This document shows positions 1 to 13,400 of a stretch of DNA of 64,000 nt, piece after piece (position 1 is the stretch's first letter; each line of letters begins with the position of its first letter). The stretch lies in NCBI GenBank assembly GCA_964016875.1, contig OZ024730.1, positions 28,807,295-28,871,294 on the forward strand. Reading direction: 5' to 3'. The notes beneath the pieces were generated by a model. That model searched no databases and was not told the DNA's origin. It saw nothing but the letters and a program-made list of their open reading frames with translations. The position numbers and the translations under genes are program-made. Source of the DNA: Fallopia convolvulus. Taxonomy: Eukaryota > Streptophyta > Magnoliopsida > Caryophyllales > Polygonaceae.

Positions 1-1285
1 GATTGTAGCTCATTGAATCCCGGTGGCCTATATGGTGGTGGTTGCGGCGCCCTTGGCTCGCTTTGGTTGAAGTTGTTGTTGTAGCCTTGAGCTTGACCGT
101 TGTTCCACCGGCCATTACCACCATTGTTTAAGTTGCCTCTTCCACCGAAATTTCCTCGAACATAGTTTGCCTCCTCAATTTGCTCGGCCAACCGCACTTG
201 GCTCATATTCGGACAAACTTGTGTAGCATGTGCAAAGGATCCACACTCCTCATAAGCTCTAGCATTTTGCTTGTAGTAGTGGACTTGCCTCTTAAGCTTG
301 CTCACTTCACCTTCAAGGAAATGGAGCTTCACATCCTTGTCAATGTCTTCTCCCCTTGGATCATATAAATTCCTTTCACCTTCACCTTGAACTTTCACCT
401 CTTTTCTAGCTTGACTAACCCCATACATGGCCTCATAATCGGATAGCTTGTCAAGTAGCTCCCAAGCTTGATCCGGTGTCAAGTCTATGAACCCACAATC
501 GGTGTGGAGATTGAGATTGTCCTTCGTTGCCGGATTGATGCCTTGGAAAAAGATGTCTTGGAGCAGATATGGTTGTTGGCCATGAGTAGGGCATTCGCGC
601 AACATCTCCTTGAAACGGTCCCATGCTTCGAAGAGAGGCTCATTCGGACCTTGTTGAAAGCTTGCAATTTTCCTTCTTAGCTCGGTTGTCTTTGAGGGCG
701 GGAAGAACTTCATCAAGAAAGCATCATGGAGTGCCTTCAAGTTGTGATCGACCTAGGGGCTTGGCTCTCGAGCCAATGTGTGGCCTTGCCACCAAGTGAC
801 CACTTGAACACCTTTAGAAGCACATACTCCATCGTCTCCTCGTCGGTAGAGATCGTCTCACACATGTCCACAAATCGTTTGACGTGCTCTATGGGACACT
901 CATGTGGACGGCCCTCGAATTGATCACGCTTGATGAGGGAGATGAATTGCGTCTTGATCTCAAAATCCTTGGCAACTTCGGGAAGAACAATAACCGGTTC
1001 GGGTACCCTCAACTCCGGATACATGTATTGGCGTGCATTCCAGGGTAGAGCGTTGAGTTGAGCCTCGGCCCTCATCCGTTGCTCCCGTTCTCTTCTTACC
1101 ACTGCCGCTTGATTGTCCTTCTCAAGTTGCAATCTAGTCATTTCGGCCCTAAGTCGAGCCAACTCCTCTTCACCATGGAGAGCTTGATTCTCCATCCTTT
1201 TCCTTCTTCGGGCTTCTTTGAGAATACTTTCCGGATTACTCACAAACTCAAGATCAAGTGTTCCTCGGGAGGAACGAGCTAACAT
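1..1285 (-). pseudogene. gag: gag of Athila-like element A (partial, frameshifted)
   Basis: Encodes the capsid/nucleocapsid precursor of the retrotransposon. I place the start at the ATG at 1285 (MLARSSRGTLDLEF), which aligns with the gag starts of copies B and D. The frame runs through a charged coiled-coil-like stretch and the conserved FISLIKRDQFEGRPHE region to about 741. There a single missing G (relative to B) brings a stop into frame after ...APRSITT. The downstream codons continue in another frame to the window edge. They include the CX2CX4HX4C zinc knuckle near 211-262 and an asparagine/glycine-rich tail at the left end. One frameshift is certain from comparison with B and D; the remainder of gag lies outside the window. 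Confidence 0.88.
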
Positions 1286-1289
1286 ACAC

Positions 1290-1386
1290 CTACGAAACAA
1301 AGACACAAACCAAAACAAATCAAAAACAAATAAAGGGTTTGGGCTATTCCCTCACCCAAATCACTACCAAAACACAAGAAACTCAC
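1290..1386 (-). other. Putative 5'-leader intron of element A (97 bp, GT-AG)
   Basis: Between PBS and gag ATG, copy A has 97 bp that copy B lacks. Read on the minus strand it begins GTGAGT and ends TTTCGTAG, is rich in T, and sits between ...GAGTGCCAATTTG and GTGTATG. B reads GAGTGCCATTTTG directly followed by GTTTATG, so the gap in B falls exactly on the splice borders. The simplest explanation is an intron removed from the RNA that gave rise to B. An insertion in A that happens to carry perfect splice borders is less likely. This is comparison of two copies only; no transcript evidence is available. Confidence 0.72.
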
Positions 1387-1413
1387 CAAATTGGCACTCA
1401 ATGCACTTAGAAT

Positions 1414-1431
1414 TCCCCGGCAACGGCGCCA
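1414..1431 (-). promoter_or_regulatory. Primer-binding site of element A (tRNA-Asp type)
   Basis: Minus-strand TGGCGCCGTTGCCGGGGA lies 6 bp inside the LTR end. It is the PBS form usual in Athila/Tat elements, complementary to the 3' end of tRNA-Asp. It primes minus-strand DNA synthesis. Copy B has one substitution here (GTTTCC for GTTGCC). Confidence 0.9.
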
Positions 1432-1437
1432 ATCTTT

Positions 1438-2805
1438 TGATCTCTCGGGAATGCGAGGGTCTAGAGATACAATTTATAACTCGACCCCGTTGTAGCACGT
1501 GGTGGGTGTCGAACGCTCGGGAAATCTACTCGATTGAGGTGCCTAGACACTAGAAAGATGGAAAGGAGAACTTAAAACAAAGGAAAACAAAGAGAACAGT
1601 CGGGACCGACACAAGTGTCATGTCGGGCCCGATGTTGGCGACAAGAGGGAAGTCGGGACCGACGTAGAGCAAGTCGGGCCCGATGTAGCTGGGTTTGTCG
1701 AACTCAAAGATTGAAAGTAGATCTTGGGCTTTTGGGTTCCTTCTCTAGTAGATTAAGGCTTTTTCACCCTCGTTCCAACCACTTCTACACATTGATCATT
1801 GGGGAAATCCCCTTTGAAGCAAGGTCTTGAGATGGACAAATGTTCACTTTCGCTACTTTGCCAATCACAAGCCTTGATTCCTTACTTTCGTAAGGAATCG
1901 TAGCTCTATGTAGAGTGGGTTCCTAGATCAAGCACTCAAGGCTTATGGAATTGGGGTTTCTAGCCCAACCTAGCTAGAGTTTTCCCCCATAACCCAAGAT
2001 CAAGGAGATCTACTCCATATGGCAAACAAAGAAAGCAAAAAAATCAAAAAGCAAAGCAATCAACATCATCAATCTCAAACCAAAGCCAAGTTTCATTCAC
2101 AAATCAAAAGCAATCCACAAACTCCAATCAAAGGTTTCCAAATCCACAAAATCAAAACAACGCAAAGCTAATCTATCAACCAAACCTATCAAATCTCCTA
2201 GAAATCTTCTCTCCTAGGTCGATTCCCTCTCTTCTCCTTGTCCTCTCCTTCCTCCTTGCTCTCCAAGTATCCTCTTGAGAGTTTTTGAGTGTTGGTTCCT
2301 TGCTAAGTGTGGGAACCCCTTTATAATTAGAAGATAAGAGAGCCTTTATAGATGAGGGGCAAAAGTGGTAGTTTACAATTTCGTGCCTTGGAGCCCAAGC
2401 AGTCAGCGACCGACTCAGACCGACACGGAGCAACCTCGGGCCCGACTTACTGGGCAAGTCGGTCCGAGGTCGAGAAATTCATCTCGGGTCCGGCGTTGGT
2501 TCTAACTCGGTCCGGACCTCGTTCCACCTTCTTCTTGTTGGATTTTCTCTTTTTCTTCTTCATGTCTTGCTCCTCTCTTTCCCTCTTAAGCTCGGGCCTT
2601 GCTCCATGTTCCGATTCTCCTTCAAAACGATCCTTGATCCACGCCAAAACACTTACAAAACACATAAAACGTGCATAGTCTCCAAATCTCATAGAAATAC
2701 GGGAACTAAGCTAAAAAAGGAACAAAACACACAAGAAAAGGGGAAAAAGAAACATATTTACAAAGGAAATCATATATAAAAACACCACCAAATAAAGAGA
2801 CATCA
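1438..2805 (-). repeat. 5' LTR of Athila-like element A
   Basis: A 1,368-bp LTR with termini TGATGTCTC...GAGATCA, matching the LTRs at 35903-37319 and 54073-55454. A TATA-like CTATAAAGG (minus strand, near 2343-2351) marks the probable promoter. TCGGGCCCGA occurs at 1624, 1675 and 2436. The end at 2805 is defined by the abrupt change to copia LTR sequence. Confidence 0.92.
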
Positions 2806-3252
2806 CCCACATCTGAGAAAAGGAAAGAAAAGAAGAGAAGTCCCCGCCGGTGAGTGTGTGATCTCAACGACGGTGAAGCCGAAGTTCCCAAGGACAAGGG
2901 AACTGAGAAGTCGGTGTAAGGTCTGACTTATTTGTATTTTGCTGTTGTGAGCTTATGAACTCAGTTGGGAGGATTTGCTAGTGTTGCTAGAGTTAGGAAG
3001 AACTCGTAGGAACATAGAAGTGTGAATCCGGCTGTGTAACTAAGGAACAAAGCAATTAATATAAGTGAGTCATTCAAAATCTTCCAAGCGGAGGTAGAGG
3101 TTTACCCATACAACTAGTTGGTTGTAGTGGGGTTCCTCTATAAAGGAACTGCGTTCTTTACTGTTTTTATTACTTGCGATTATTTACTTCCGCTGCCTTG
3201 GGAACAGCTTAATTGCCAGTTCACAAGCTCTTTGCTAACCGTTTACGATCCA
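2806..3252 (+). repeat. Copia (Sirevirus-type) LTR remnant, 3' part
   Basis: Matches, with scattered differences, the last about 450 bp of the LTRs of element E (42428-42881). Shared landmarks are the GTCCCCGCCGG stretch, GGAGGTAGAGGTTTACCC and the end ...ACGATCCAA. Its left side is cut by Athila element A. Its right side is fused to satellite within 2-3 bp of the expected LTR terminus. It is either the end of a plus-strand copia element or a solo LTR whose left half lies beyond A, outside the window. Confidence 0.88.
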
Positions 3253-6200
3253 ATAATAAAGAATGAGGATAGTATCAAGCCATTAAGCACATTCTACACT
3301 ACAAAATCAAGACCGGTCGAATAAAAGCATATATTCCAACCTAGAACCCGAAAGCCACATTTAGGAGTGACATTTACATGGACATTTCATCGAACACATG
3401 GTGTGCAATGTTAGATCACAAGTCATTTTAAAGGCAAAAGGAGAAAAAGCAAGTGAACTTTAAATATATCTAGGCATTAATATAAAAAACGAGTATAGTG
3501 TCAAGCGAATTAGGACATTCTGCACTACAAAATCAAGACATGATCGAATAAAAGCATAACTTCAATCCTAGAAACCGAATCCACATTTAGGAGTGACATT
3601 TACATGGACATCTCATCGAACACTTGTCGTGCAATGTTAGATCACAAGTCATTTTAAAGGAGAAAGGAGAAAAAGCAAGTGACCTTTAAATATATCTAGG
3701 CATAAGCATACAAAAACGAGCATAGTGTCAAGCCAATTAGCACATTCTGCACTACAAAATCAAGACTTGATCGAATAAAAGCATAACTTCTATCCTAGAA
3801 ACCGAATCCACAATTAGGAGTGACATTTAAATGGGCATTTCATCGAACACTTGGCGCGCAATGTTAGATCAAAAGTCAATTTTTAAAGGCCAATGGAGAA
3901 AAAACAAGTGAACTTTAAAGGCTAGTAGGCATAAGCATAAAGAATGAGGATATTATCTAGCCATTAAGCACATTCTACAGTACAAAATCAAGAACGATCG
4001 AATAAAATCATAAGTTCGAACCTTGAAACCGAATTCCACATTTAGGAGTGACATTTACCTGGACATTTAATCGAACACTTGGCGTGCAATGTTAGATCAC
4101 AAGTCATTTTAAAGGCAAAAGGAGAAAAAGCAAGTGAACTTTAAATATATCTAGGCATAAGCATAAAAAAATGAGTATAGTGTGAAACCAATTAGCACAT
4201 TCTGCACTACAAAATCAAGACTTTATCGATTAAAAGCATAACTTCAAACCTAGAAACCGAATCCACATTTAGGAGTGACATTTACATGGACATTTCATCG
4301 AACACTTGGCGTGCAATGTTAGATCACAAGTCATTTTAAAGGCAAAAGGAGAAGAATCAAGTGAACTTTAAAGTCATCTAGGCATAAGCAAAAAAAATGA
4401 GGATAGTATAAAGCTAATAAGCACATTCTGCACTACAAAATCAAGACCGATCGAATAAAATCATTAATTCGAACCTAGAAACGGAAAGCCACTTTTAGAA
4501 GTGACATTTAAATGGACATTTCATCGAACACTTGGCGTGCAATGTTAGATCACAAGTCATTTTGAAGACAAAAGGAGAAAAAGCAAGTGAACTTTAAATA
4601 TATCTATGCATAAGCATAAAAAAAATGAGTATAGTGTCAAGCCAATTAGCACATTCCGCACTACAAAATCAAGACTTGATCGAATAAAAGCTTAACTTCA
4701 ATCCTAGAAACCGAATCCACATTTAGAAGTGACATTTACATGGACATTTCATCGAACACTTGTGGCGCAATGTTAGATCACTAGTCAATTTTTAAAGGCC
4801 AATGGAGAAAAAACAAGTAAACTTTAAAGACATCTAGGAATAAGCATAAAGAATGAGGATAGTATCAAGACATTAAGCACATTCTACACTACAAAATCAA
4901 GACCAGTCGAATAAAAAGATATATTCCATCCAAGAAACCGAAAGCCACATTTAGTAAGTGAACTTTAAAGACATCTAGGCATAAGCATAAAAATGAGGAT
5001 AGTATAGAGCCAATACGCGCATTAGGCACTACAAAATCAAGACCGATCGAATAAAAGCATAAATTCGACCTTATAAACCGAATTACACATTTAGGAGTGA
5101 CATCATGCATATTTCATCGAACATTTGGCGTGCAATGTTAGATCACAAGTCATTTTAAAGTCAAAAGGAGAAAAAGCTAGTGCACTTTAAATATATCTAG
5201 GAATAAGCATAAAAAATGAGGAAAGTATGAAGCCAATAAGCACATTTTGCACTACAAATTCAAGACCGATCGAAAAAAAGCATAAATTCGAACCTAGAAA
5301 CTGAAAGCCACATTTAGGAGTGACATTTACATGCACATTTCATCGAACACTTGGCGTGCTATGTTAGATCACAAGTCATTTTAAACGCAAAAGGAGAAAA
5401 AGCAAGTGAACTTTAATTATATCTAGGCATAAGCATACAAAAATGAGTATAGTGTCAAGCCAATTAGCACATTCTGCACTACAAAATCAAGACTTGATCG
5501 AATAAAAGCATAACTTCAAACCTAGAAACCGAATCCACATTTAGGAGTGACATTTACATGGACATTTCATTGAACACTTGGCGTGCAATGTTAGATTACT
5601 AGTCAATTTTTAAAGGCCAATGGATAAAAAAAAAGTGAACTTTAAAGACATCTAGGCATAAGAAAAAAGAATTAGGATAGTATCAATCCATTAAGCACAT
5701 TCTACACTACAAAATCAAGACCGATCGAATAAAAGCATAAATTCGAACCTTGAAACCGAATTCCACATTTAGTAGTGACATTTACATGGACATTTCATCG
5801 AACACTTGACATACAATGTTAGATCAGAAGTCAATTTGATGGCAAAAGGATAAAAAGCAAGTGATATTTAAATATATCTAGGCATAAGCATAAAAATGAG
5901 TATAGTATCAAGCCAATTAGCACATTATGCACTACAAAATCAAGACTTGATTGAATAAAAGCATTACTTTAAACCTTGAAACCGAATCCACATTTAGGAG
6001 TGACATTTACATGGACATTCCATTGAACACTTGGTGCACAATGTTAGATCGCTAGTCATTTTAAAGGCAAAAGGAGAAAAATCTAGTAAACTTTAAATAT
6101 ATCTAGGAATAAGCATAAAAAAATGAGGATAGTATAAAGCCAATAAGCACATTCTGCACTAATAAATCATGATCGATCGAATAAAAGCATAAATTCGAAC

Positions 6201-7599
6201 CTGGAAACCGAAAGCCACATTTAGGAGTGACATTTACATGAACATTTCATCGAACACTTGGCGTGCAATGTTAGATCACAAGTCATTTTAAAGGCAAAAG
6301 GAGAAAAAGCAAGTGAACTTTAAAGGCATCTAGGCATAAGCATAAAAATGAGGATAGTATAGAGCCAATAAGCGCATTAGGCACTACAAAATCAAGACCG
6401 ATCGAATAAAAGCATAAATTCGACCTTATAAACCGAATTCCACATTTAGGAGTGACATTTACATGGACACTTAATCGAACGCTTGGCGTGCAATGTTCGA
6501 TCACAAGTCATTTTAAAGCCAAAAGGAGAAAAAGCTAGTGAACTTTAAATATATCTAGGAATAAGCATAAAAAATGAGGATAGTATAAAGCCAATCAGCA
6601 CATTCTGCACTAATAAATCATGACTGATCGAATAAAAGCATAAATTCGAACCTAGAAACCGAAAGCCACATTTAGGAGTGACATTTACATGGACATTTCA
6701 TCAAACACTTGCGTGAAATGTTAGATCACAAGTCATTTTAAAGTCAAAAGGAGAAAAATCAAGTGAACTTTAAAGACATCTAGGCATAAGCATAAAAATG
6801 AGGATTGTATAGAGCCAATAAGCACATTCTACACTACGAAATCAAGACCGATCGAATAAAAGCATAAATTCGACCCTATAAACCAAATTCGACATTTAGG
6901 AGTGACATTTACATGGATATTTCATCGAACATTTGGCGTGCAATGTAAGATCACAAGTCATTTTAAGGGCAAAAGGAGAAAAAGCTAGTGCACTTTAAAT
7001 ATATCTAGGCATAAGCATAATGAATGAGGATAGTATCAAGCCATTTAGCACATTCTACATTACAATATCAAGACCGGTAGAATTAAAACATAAATTCGAA
7101 CCTTGAAACCGAATTCCACATTTAGGAGTGACATTTACATGGACATTTAATTGAACACTTGGCGTGCAATGTTAGATCACAAGTCATTTTAAAGGCAAAA
7201 GGAGAAAAAGCTAGTAAACTTTAAATATATCTAGGAATAAGCATAAAAAATGAGGATAGTATAAAGCCAATAAGCACATTCTGCGCTAATAAATCATGAC
7301 CAATCGAATAAAAGCATAAATTCGAACCTAGAAACCGAAAGCCACATTTAGGAGTGACATTTACATGGACATTTCATCGAACACTTGGCGTGCAATGTTA
7401 GATCCCAAGTCATTTTAAAGGCAAAAGGAGAAAAAGCAAGTGAACTTTAAAGACATCTTGGCATAAGCATAAAATAGAGGAAAGTATAGAGCCAATAAGC
7501 GCATTATGCACTACAAAATCAAGACCGATCGAATAAAAGCATAAATTCGACCTTATAAACCGAATTCCACATTTAGGAGTGACATTTACATGCATATTT

Positions 7600-10440
7600 C
7601 ATCGAACATTTGGCGTGCAATGTTAGATCACAAGTCATTTAAAAGGCAAAAGGAGAAAAAGCTAGTAAACTTTAAATATATCTAGGAATAAGCATAAAAA
7701 ATGAGGATAGTATAAAGCCAATAAGCACATTCTGCGCTAATAAATCATGACCGATCGAATGAAAACATAAATTCGAACCTAGAAACCGAAAGCCACATTT
7801 AGGAGTGACATTTACATGGACATTTCATCGAACACTTGGCGTGCAATGTGAGATCACAAGTCATTTTAAGGGCAAAAGGAGAAAAAGCTAGTGCACTTAT
7901 ATATCTAGGCATAAGCATAATGAATGAGGATAGTATCTAGGCATAAGCATGTGACCTTTAAATATATCTAGGCATAAGCATAAAAAAATGAGTATAGTGT
8001 CAAGTCAATTTGCACATTCTGCACTACATAATCAAGACTTCATCGAATAAAAGCGTAACTTCAAATCTAGAAACCGAATCCACATTTAGGAGTGACATTT
8101 ACATGGACATTATATCGAACACTTGGCGTGCAATGTTAGATCACATGTCATTTTAAAGGCAAAAGGAGAAAAAGCAAGTGAACTTTAATTATATCTAGGC
8201 ATAAGCATAAAAAAATGAGTATAGTGTCAAGCCAATTAGCACATTCTGCACTACAAAATCAAGACTTGATCGAATAAAAGCATAACTTCAAACCTAGAAA
8301 CTGAATCCACATTTTGGAGTGACATTTACATGGACATTTCATTGAACACTTGGCGTGCAATGTTAGAACACAAGTCAAGTTTTAAAGGCCAATGGATAAA
8401 AAACAAGTGAACTTTAAAGACATCTAGGCATAAGAAAAAAGTATTAGGATAGTATCAATCCATTAAGCACATTCTACACTACAAAATCAAGACCGATCGA
8501 ATAAAAGCATAAATTCGATCCTTGAAACCGAATTCCACATTTAGTAGTGACATTTACATGGACATTTCATCGAACACTTGGCATGCAATGTTAGATCAGA
8601 AATCAATTTGATGGCAAAAGGATGAAAAGCAAGTGATATTCTAATATATCTAGGCATAAGCATAAAAAATGAGTATAGTATCAAGCCAAATAGCACATTC
8701 TGCACTACAAAATCAAGACTTGATCGAATAAAAGCATTACTTTAAACCTAGAAACCGAATCCACATTTAGGAGTGACATTTACATGGACATTCCATCGAA
8801 CACTTGGCGTGCAATGTTAGATCAGAAGTCATTTTAAAGTCAAAAGGAGAAAAAGCAAGTGAACTTTAAAGACATCTAGGCATAAGCATAAAAATGAGGA
8901 TAGTATAGAGCCAATAAGCACATTCTACACTACGAAATCAAGACCGATCGAATAAAAGCATAAATTCGACCCTATAAACCGAATTCCACATTTAGGAGTG
9001 ACATTTACATGGATATTTCATCGAACACTTGGCGTGCAATGTTAGATCACAAGTCATTTAAAAGGCAAAAGGAGAAAAAGCTAGTAAACTTTAAATATAT
9101 CTAGGAATAAGCATAAAAAATGAGGATAGTATAAAGCCAATAAGCACATTCTGCGCTAATAAATCATGACTAATCGAATAAAAGCATAAATTCGAACCTA
9201 GAAACCGAAAGCCACATTTAGGAGTGACATTTACATGGACATTTCATCGCACACTTGGCGTGCAATGTTAGATCAGAAGTCATTTTAAAGTCAAAAGGAG
9301 AAAAAGCAAGTGAACTTTAAAGACATCTAGGCATAAGCATAAAAATGAGGATAGTATAGAGCCAATAAGCACATTCTACACTACGAAATCAAGACCGATC
9401 GAATAAAAGCATAAATTCGACCCTATAAACCGAATTCCACATTTAGGAGTGACATTTACATGGATATTTCATCGAACACTTGGCGTGCAATGTTAGATCA
9501 CAAGTCATTTAAAAGGCAAAAGGAGAAAAAGCTAGTAAACTTTAAATATATCTAGGAATAAGCATAAAAAATGAGGATAGTATAAAGCCAATAAGCACAT
9601 TCTGCGCTAATAAATCATGACCGATCGAATGAAAGCATAAATTCGAACCTAGAAACCGAAAGCCACATTTAGGAGTGACATTTACATGGACATTTCATCG
9701 AACACTTGGCGTGCAATGTGAGATCACAAGTCATTTTAAGGGCAAAAGGAGAAAAAGCTAGTGCACTTATATATCTAGGCATAAGCATAATGAATGAGGA
9801 TAGTATCTAGGCATAAGCAAGTGACCTTTAAATATATCTAGGCATAAGCATAAAAAAATGAGTATAGTGTCAAGTCAATTTGCACATTCTGCACTACATA
9901 ATCAAGACTTCATCGAATAAAAGCGTAACTTCAAATCTAGAAACCGAATCCACATTTAGGAGTGACATTTACATGGACATTATATCGAACACTTGGCGTG
10001 CAATGTTAGATCACATGTCATTTTAAAGGCAAAAGGAGAAAAAGCAAGTGAACTTTAATTATATCTAGGCATAAGCATAAAAAAATGAGTATAGTGTCAA
10101 GCCAATTAGCACATTCTTCACTACAAAATCAAGACTTGATCGAATAAAAGCATAACTTCAAACCTAGAAACTGAATCCACATTTTGGAGTGACATTTACA
10201 TGGACATTTCATTGAACACTTGGCGTGCAATGTTAGAACACAAGTCAAGTTTTAAAGGCCAATGGATAAAAAACAAGTGAACTTTAAAGACATCTAGGCA
10301 TAAGAAAAAAGTATTAGGATAGTATCAATCCATTAAGCACATTCTACACTACAAAATCAAGACCGATCGAATAAAAGCATAAATTCGAACCTTGAAACCG
10401 AATTCCACATTTAGTAGTGACATTTACATGGACATTTCAT
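7600..10440. repeat. 1,870-bp-offset segmental duplication in satellite
   Basis: About 970 bp at 7600-8570 recurs almost unchanged at 9470-10440. Both copies carry rare markers: GTGAGATCACAAG (at 7849 and 9719), the shortened GTGCACTTATATATC, and a short internal duplication of GGATAGTATCTAGGCATAAG. The first part recurs again near 19020-19240. Between the copies lies a 451-bp dimer repeated in tandem (compare 8821 with 9272). Confidence 0.85.
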
Positions 10441-13400
10441 CGCACACTTGGCGTGCAATGTTAGATCACAAGTAATTTTAAAGGCAAAAGGAGAAAAAGC
10501 AAGTGAACTTTAAAGACATCTAGGCATAAGCATAAAATAGAGGATAGTATAGAGCCAATAAGCGCATTATGCACTACAAAATCAAGACCGATCGAATAAA
10601 AGCATAAATTCGACCTTATAAACCGAATTCCACATTTAGGAGTGACATTTACATGCATATTTCATCGAACATTTGGCGTGCAATGTTAGTTCACAAGTCA
10701 TTTTAAAGGCAAAAGGAGAAAAAGCTAGTGCACTTTAAATATATCTAGGAATAAGCATAAAAAATGAGGATAGTATGAAGCTAATAAGCACATTCTGCAC
10801 TACAAAATCAAGACCGATCGAAAAAAAGCATAAATTTGAACCTAGAAACTGCAAGCCACATTTAGGAGTGACATTTACATGCACATTTCATCGAACACTT
10901 GGCGTGCTATGTTAGATCACAAGTCATTTTAAACGCAAAAGGAGAAAAAGCAAGTGAACTTTAATTATATCTAGGCATAAGCATACAAAAATGAGTATAG
11001 TGTCAAGCCAATTAGTACATTCTGCACTACAAAATCAAGACTTGATCGAATAAAAGCATAACTTCAAACCTAGAAATCGAATCCACATTTTGGAGTGACA
11101 TTTACATGGACATTTCATTGAACACTTGGCGTGCAATGTTAGATCACAAGTCAAGTTTTAAAGGCCAATGGAGAAAAAACAAGTGAACTTTAAAGACATC
11201 TAGGCATAAGAAAAAAGAATTAGGATAGTATCAATCCATTAAGCACATTCTACACTACAAAATCAAGACCGATCGAATAAAAGCATAAATTCGAACCTTG
11301 AAACCGAATTCCACATTTAGTAGTGACATTTACATGGACATTTCATCGAACACTTGGCATGCAATGTTAGATCAGAAGTCAATTTGATGGCAAAAGGATG
11401 AAAATCAAGTGATATTCTAATATATCTAGGCATAAGCATAAAAAATGAGTATAGTATCAAGCCAATTAGCACATTCTGCACTACAAAATCAAGACTTGAT
11501 TGAATAAAAGCATTACTTTACACCTAGAAACCGAATCCACATTTAGGAGTGACATTTACATGGACATTCCATCGAACACTTGGCGCACAATGTTAGATCA
11601 CTAGTCAATTTTTAAAGGCCAATGGAGAAAAAACAAGTGAACTTTAAAGACATCTAGGCATAAGCGCAAAGAATGAGGATAGTATCATTAGCACATTCTA
11701 CACTACAAAATCAAGACCGATCGAATAAAAGCATAAATTCGAACCTTGAAACCGAAATCCACATTTAGGAGTGACATTTACATGGATATTTCATCGAACA
11801 CTTGGCATGCAATGTTAGATCAGAAGTCAATTTAAAGGCAAAAGGATAAAAAGCAAGTGAATATTAAATATATCTAGTCATAAGCATAAAAAATGAGTAT
11901 AGTGTCAAGCCAATTAGCACATTATGCACTACAAAATCAAGAATTGATCGAATAAAAGCATTACTTCAAACTTAGAAACCAAATCTACATTTAGGAGTGA
12001 CATTTACATGGACATTTCATCGAACACTTGGCGCGCAATGTTAGATCACTTGTCAATTTTTAAAGGCCGATGGAGAAAAAGCAAGTGAACTTTAAAGACA
12101 TCTAGGCATAAATTCGAACCTTGAAACCGAATTCCACATTTAGGAGTGACATTTACATGGACACTTAATCAAATGCTTGGCGTGCAATGTTAGATCTCAA
12201 GTCATTTTAAAGGCAAAAGGAGAAAAAGCTAGTGAACTTTAAATATATCTAGGAATAAGCATAAAAAATGAGGATAGTATAAAGCCAATAAGCACATTCT
12301 GCGCTAATAAATCATGACCAATCGAATAAAAGCATAAATTCGAACCTAGAAACCGAAAGCCACATTTAGGAGTGACATTTACATGGACATTTCATCGAAC
12401 ACTTGGCGTGCAATGTTAGATCACAAGTCATTTTAAAGGCAAAAGGAGAAAAAGCAAGTGAACTTTAAAGACATCTAGGCATAAGCATAAAATAGAGGAT
12501 AGTATAGAGCCAATAAGCACATTATGCACTACAAAATCAAGACCGATCGAATAAAAGCATAAATTCGACCTTATAAACGGAATTCCACATTTAGGAGTGA
12601 CATTTACATGCATATTTCATCGAACATTTGGCGTGCAATGTTAGATCACAAGTCATTTTAAAGGCAAAAGGAGAAAAAGCTAGTGCACTTTAAATATATC
12701 TAGGAATAAGCATAAAAAATGAGGATAGTATGAAGCTAATAAGCACATTCTGCACTACAAAATCAAGACCGATCGAAAAAAAGCATAAATTCGAACCTAG
12801 AAACTGCAAGCCACATTTAGGAGTGACATTTACATGCACATTTCATCGAACACTTGGCGTGAAATGTTAGATCACAAGTCATTTTAAAGGCAAAAGGAGA
12901 AAAAGCAAGTGAACTTTAATTATATCTAGGCATAAGCATAAAAAAATGAGTATAGTGTCAAGACAATCAGCACATTCTGCACTAATAAATCATGACCGAT
13001 CGAATAAAAGAATAAATTCGAACCTAGAAACCGAAAGCCACATATAGGAGTGACATTTACATGGACATTTCATCGAACACTTGGCGTGCAATGTTAGATC
13101 AGAAGTCATTTTAAAGTCAAAAGGAGAAAAAGCAAGTGAACTTTAAAGACATCTAGGCATAAGCATAAAAATGAGGATAGTATAGAGCCAATAAGCACAT
13201 TCTACACTACGAAATCAAGACCGATCGAATAAAAGCATAAATTCGACCCTATAAACCGAATTCCACATTTAGGAGTGACATTTACATGGATATTTCATCG
13301 AACACTTGGCGTGCAATGTTAGATCACAAGTCATTTAAAAGGCAAAAGGAGAAAAAGCTAGTAAACTTTAAATATATCTAGGAATAAGCATAAAAAATGA

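Larger units (their letters stand above)
1..2805 (-). mobile_element. Athila-like Ty3/gypsy element A, 5' part (LTR, PBS, leader, gag)
   Basis: Read on the minus strand this is LTR, primer-binding site, leader and the first part of gag; the rest lies left of the window. The LTR ends TGATG...GATCA. The tRNA-Asp-like PBS and gag are closely similar to element B at 27004-37319. The right border is clean: the LTR terminus at 2805 abuts copia LTR sequence, so A jumped into an older copia LTR. The five bases after it (CCCAC) should recur as the target-site duplication outside the window. The gag frame is broken, so this copy is probably dead. Family assignment rests on B's pol. Confidence 0.9.
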
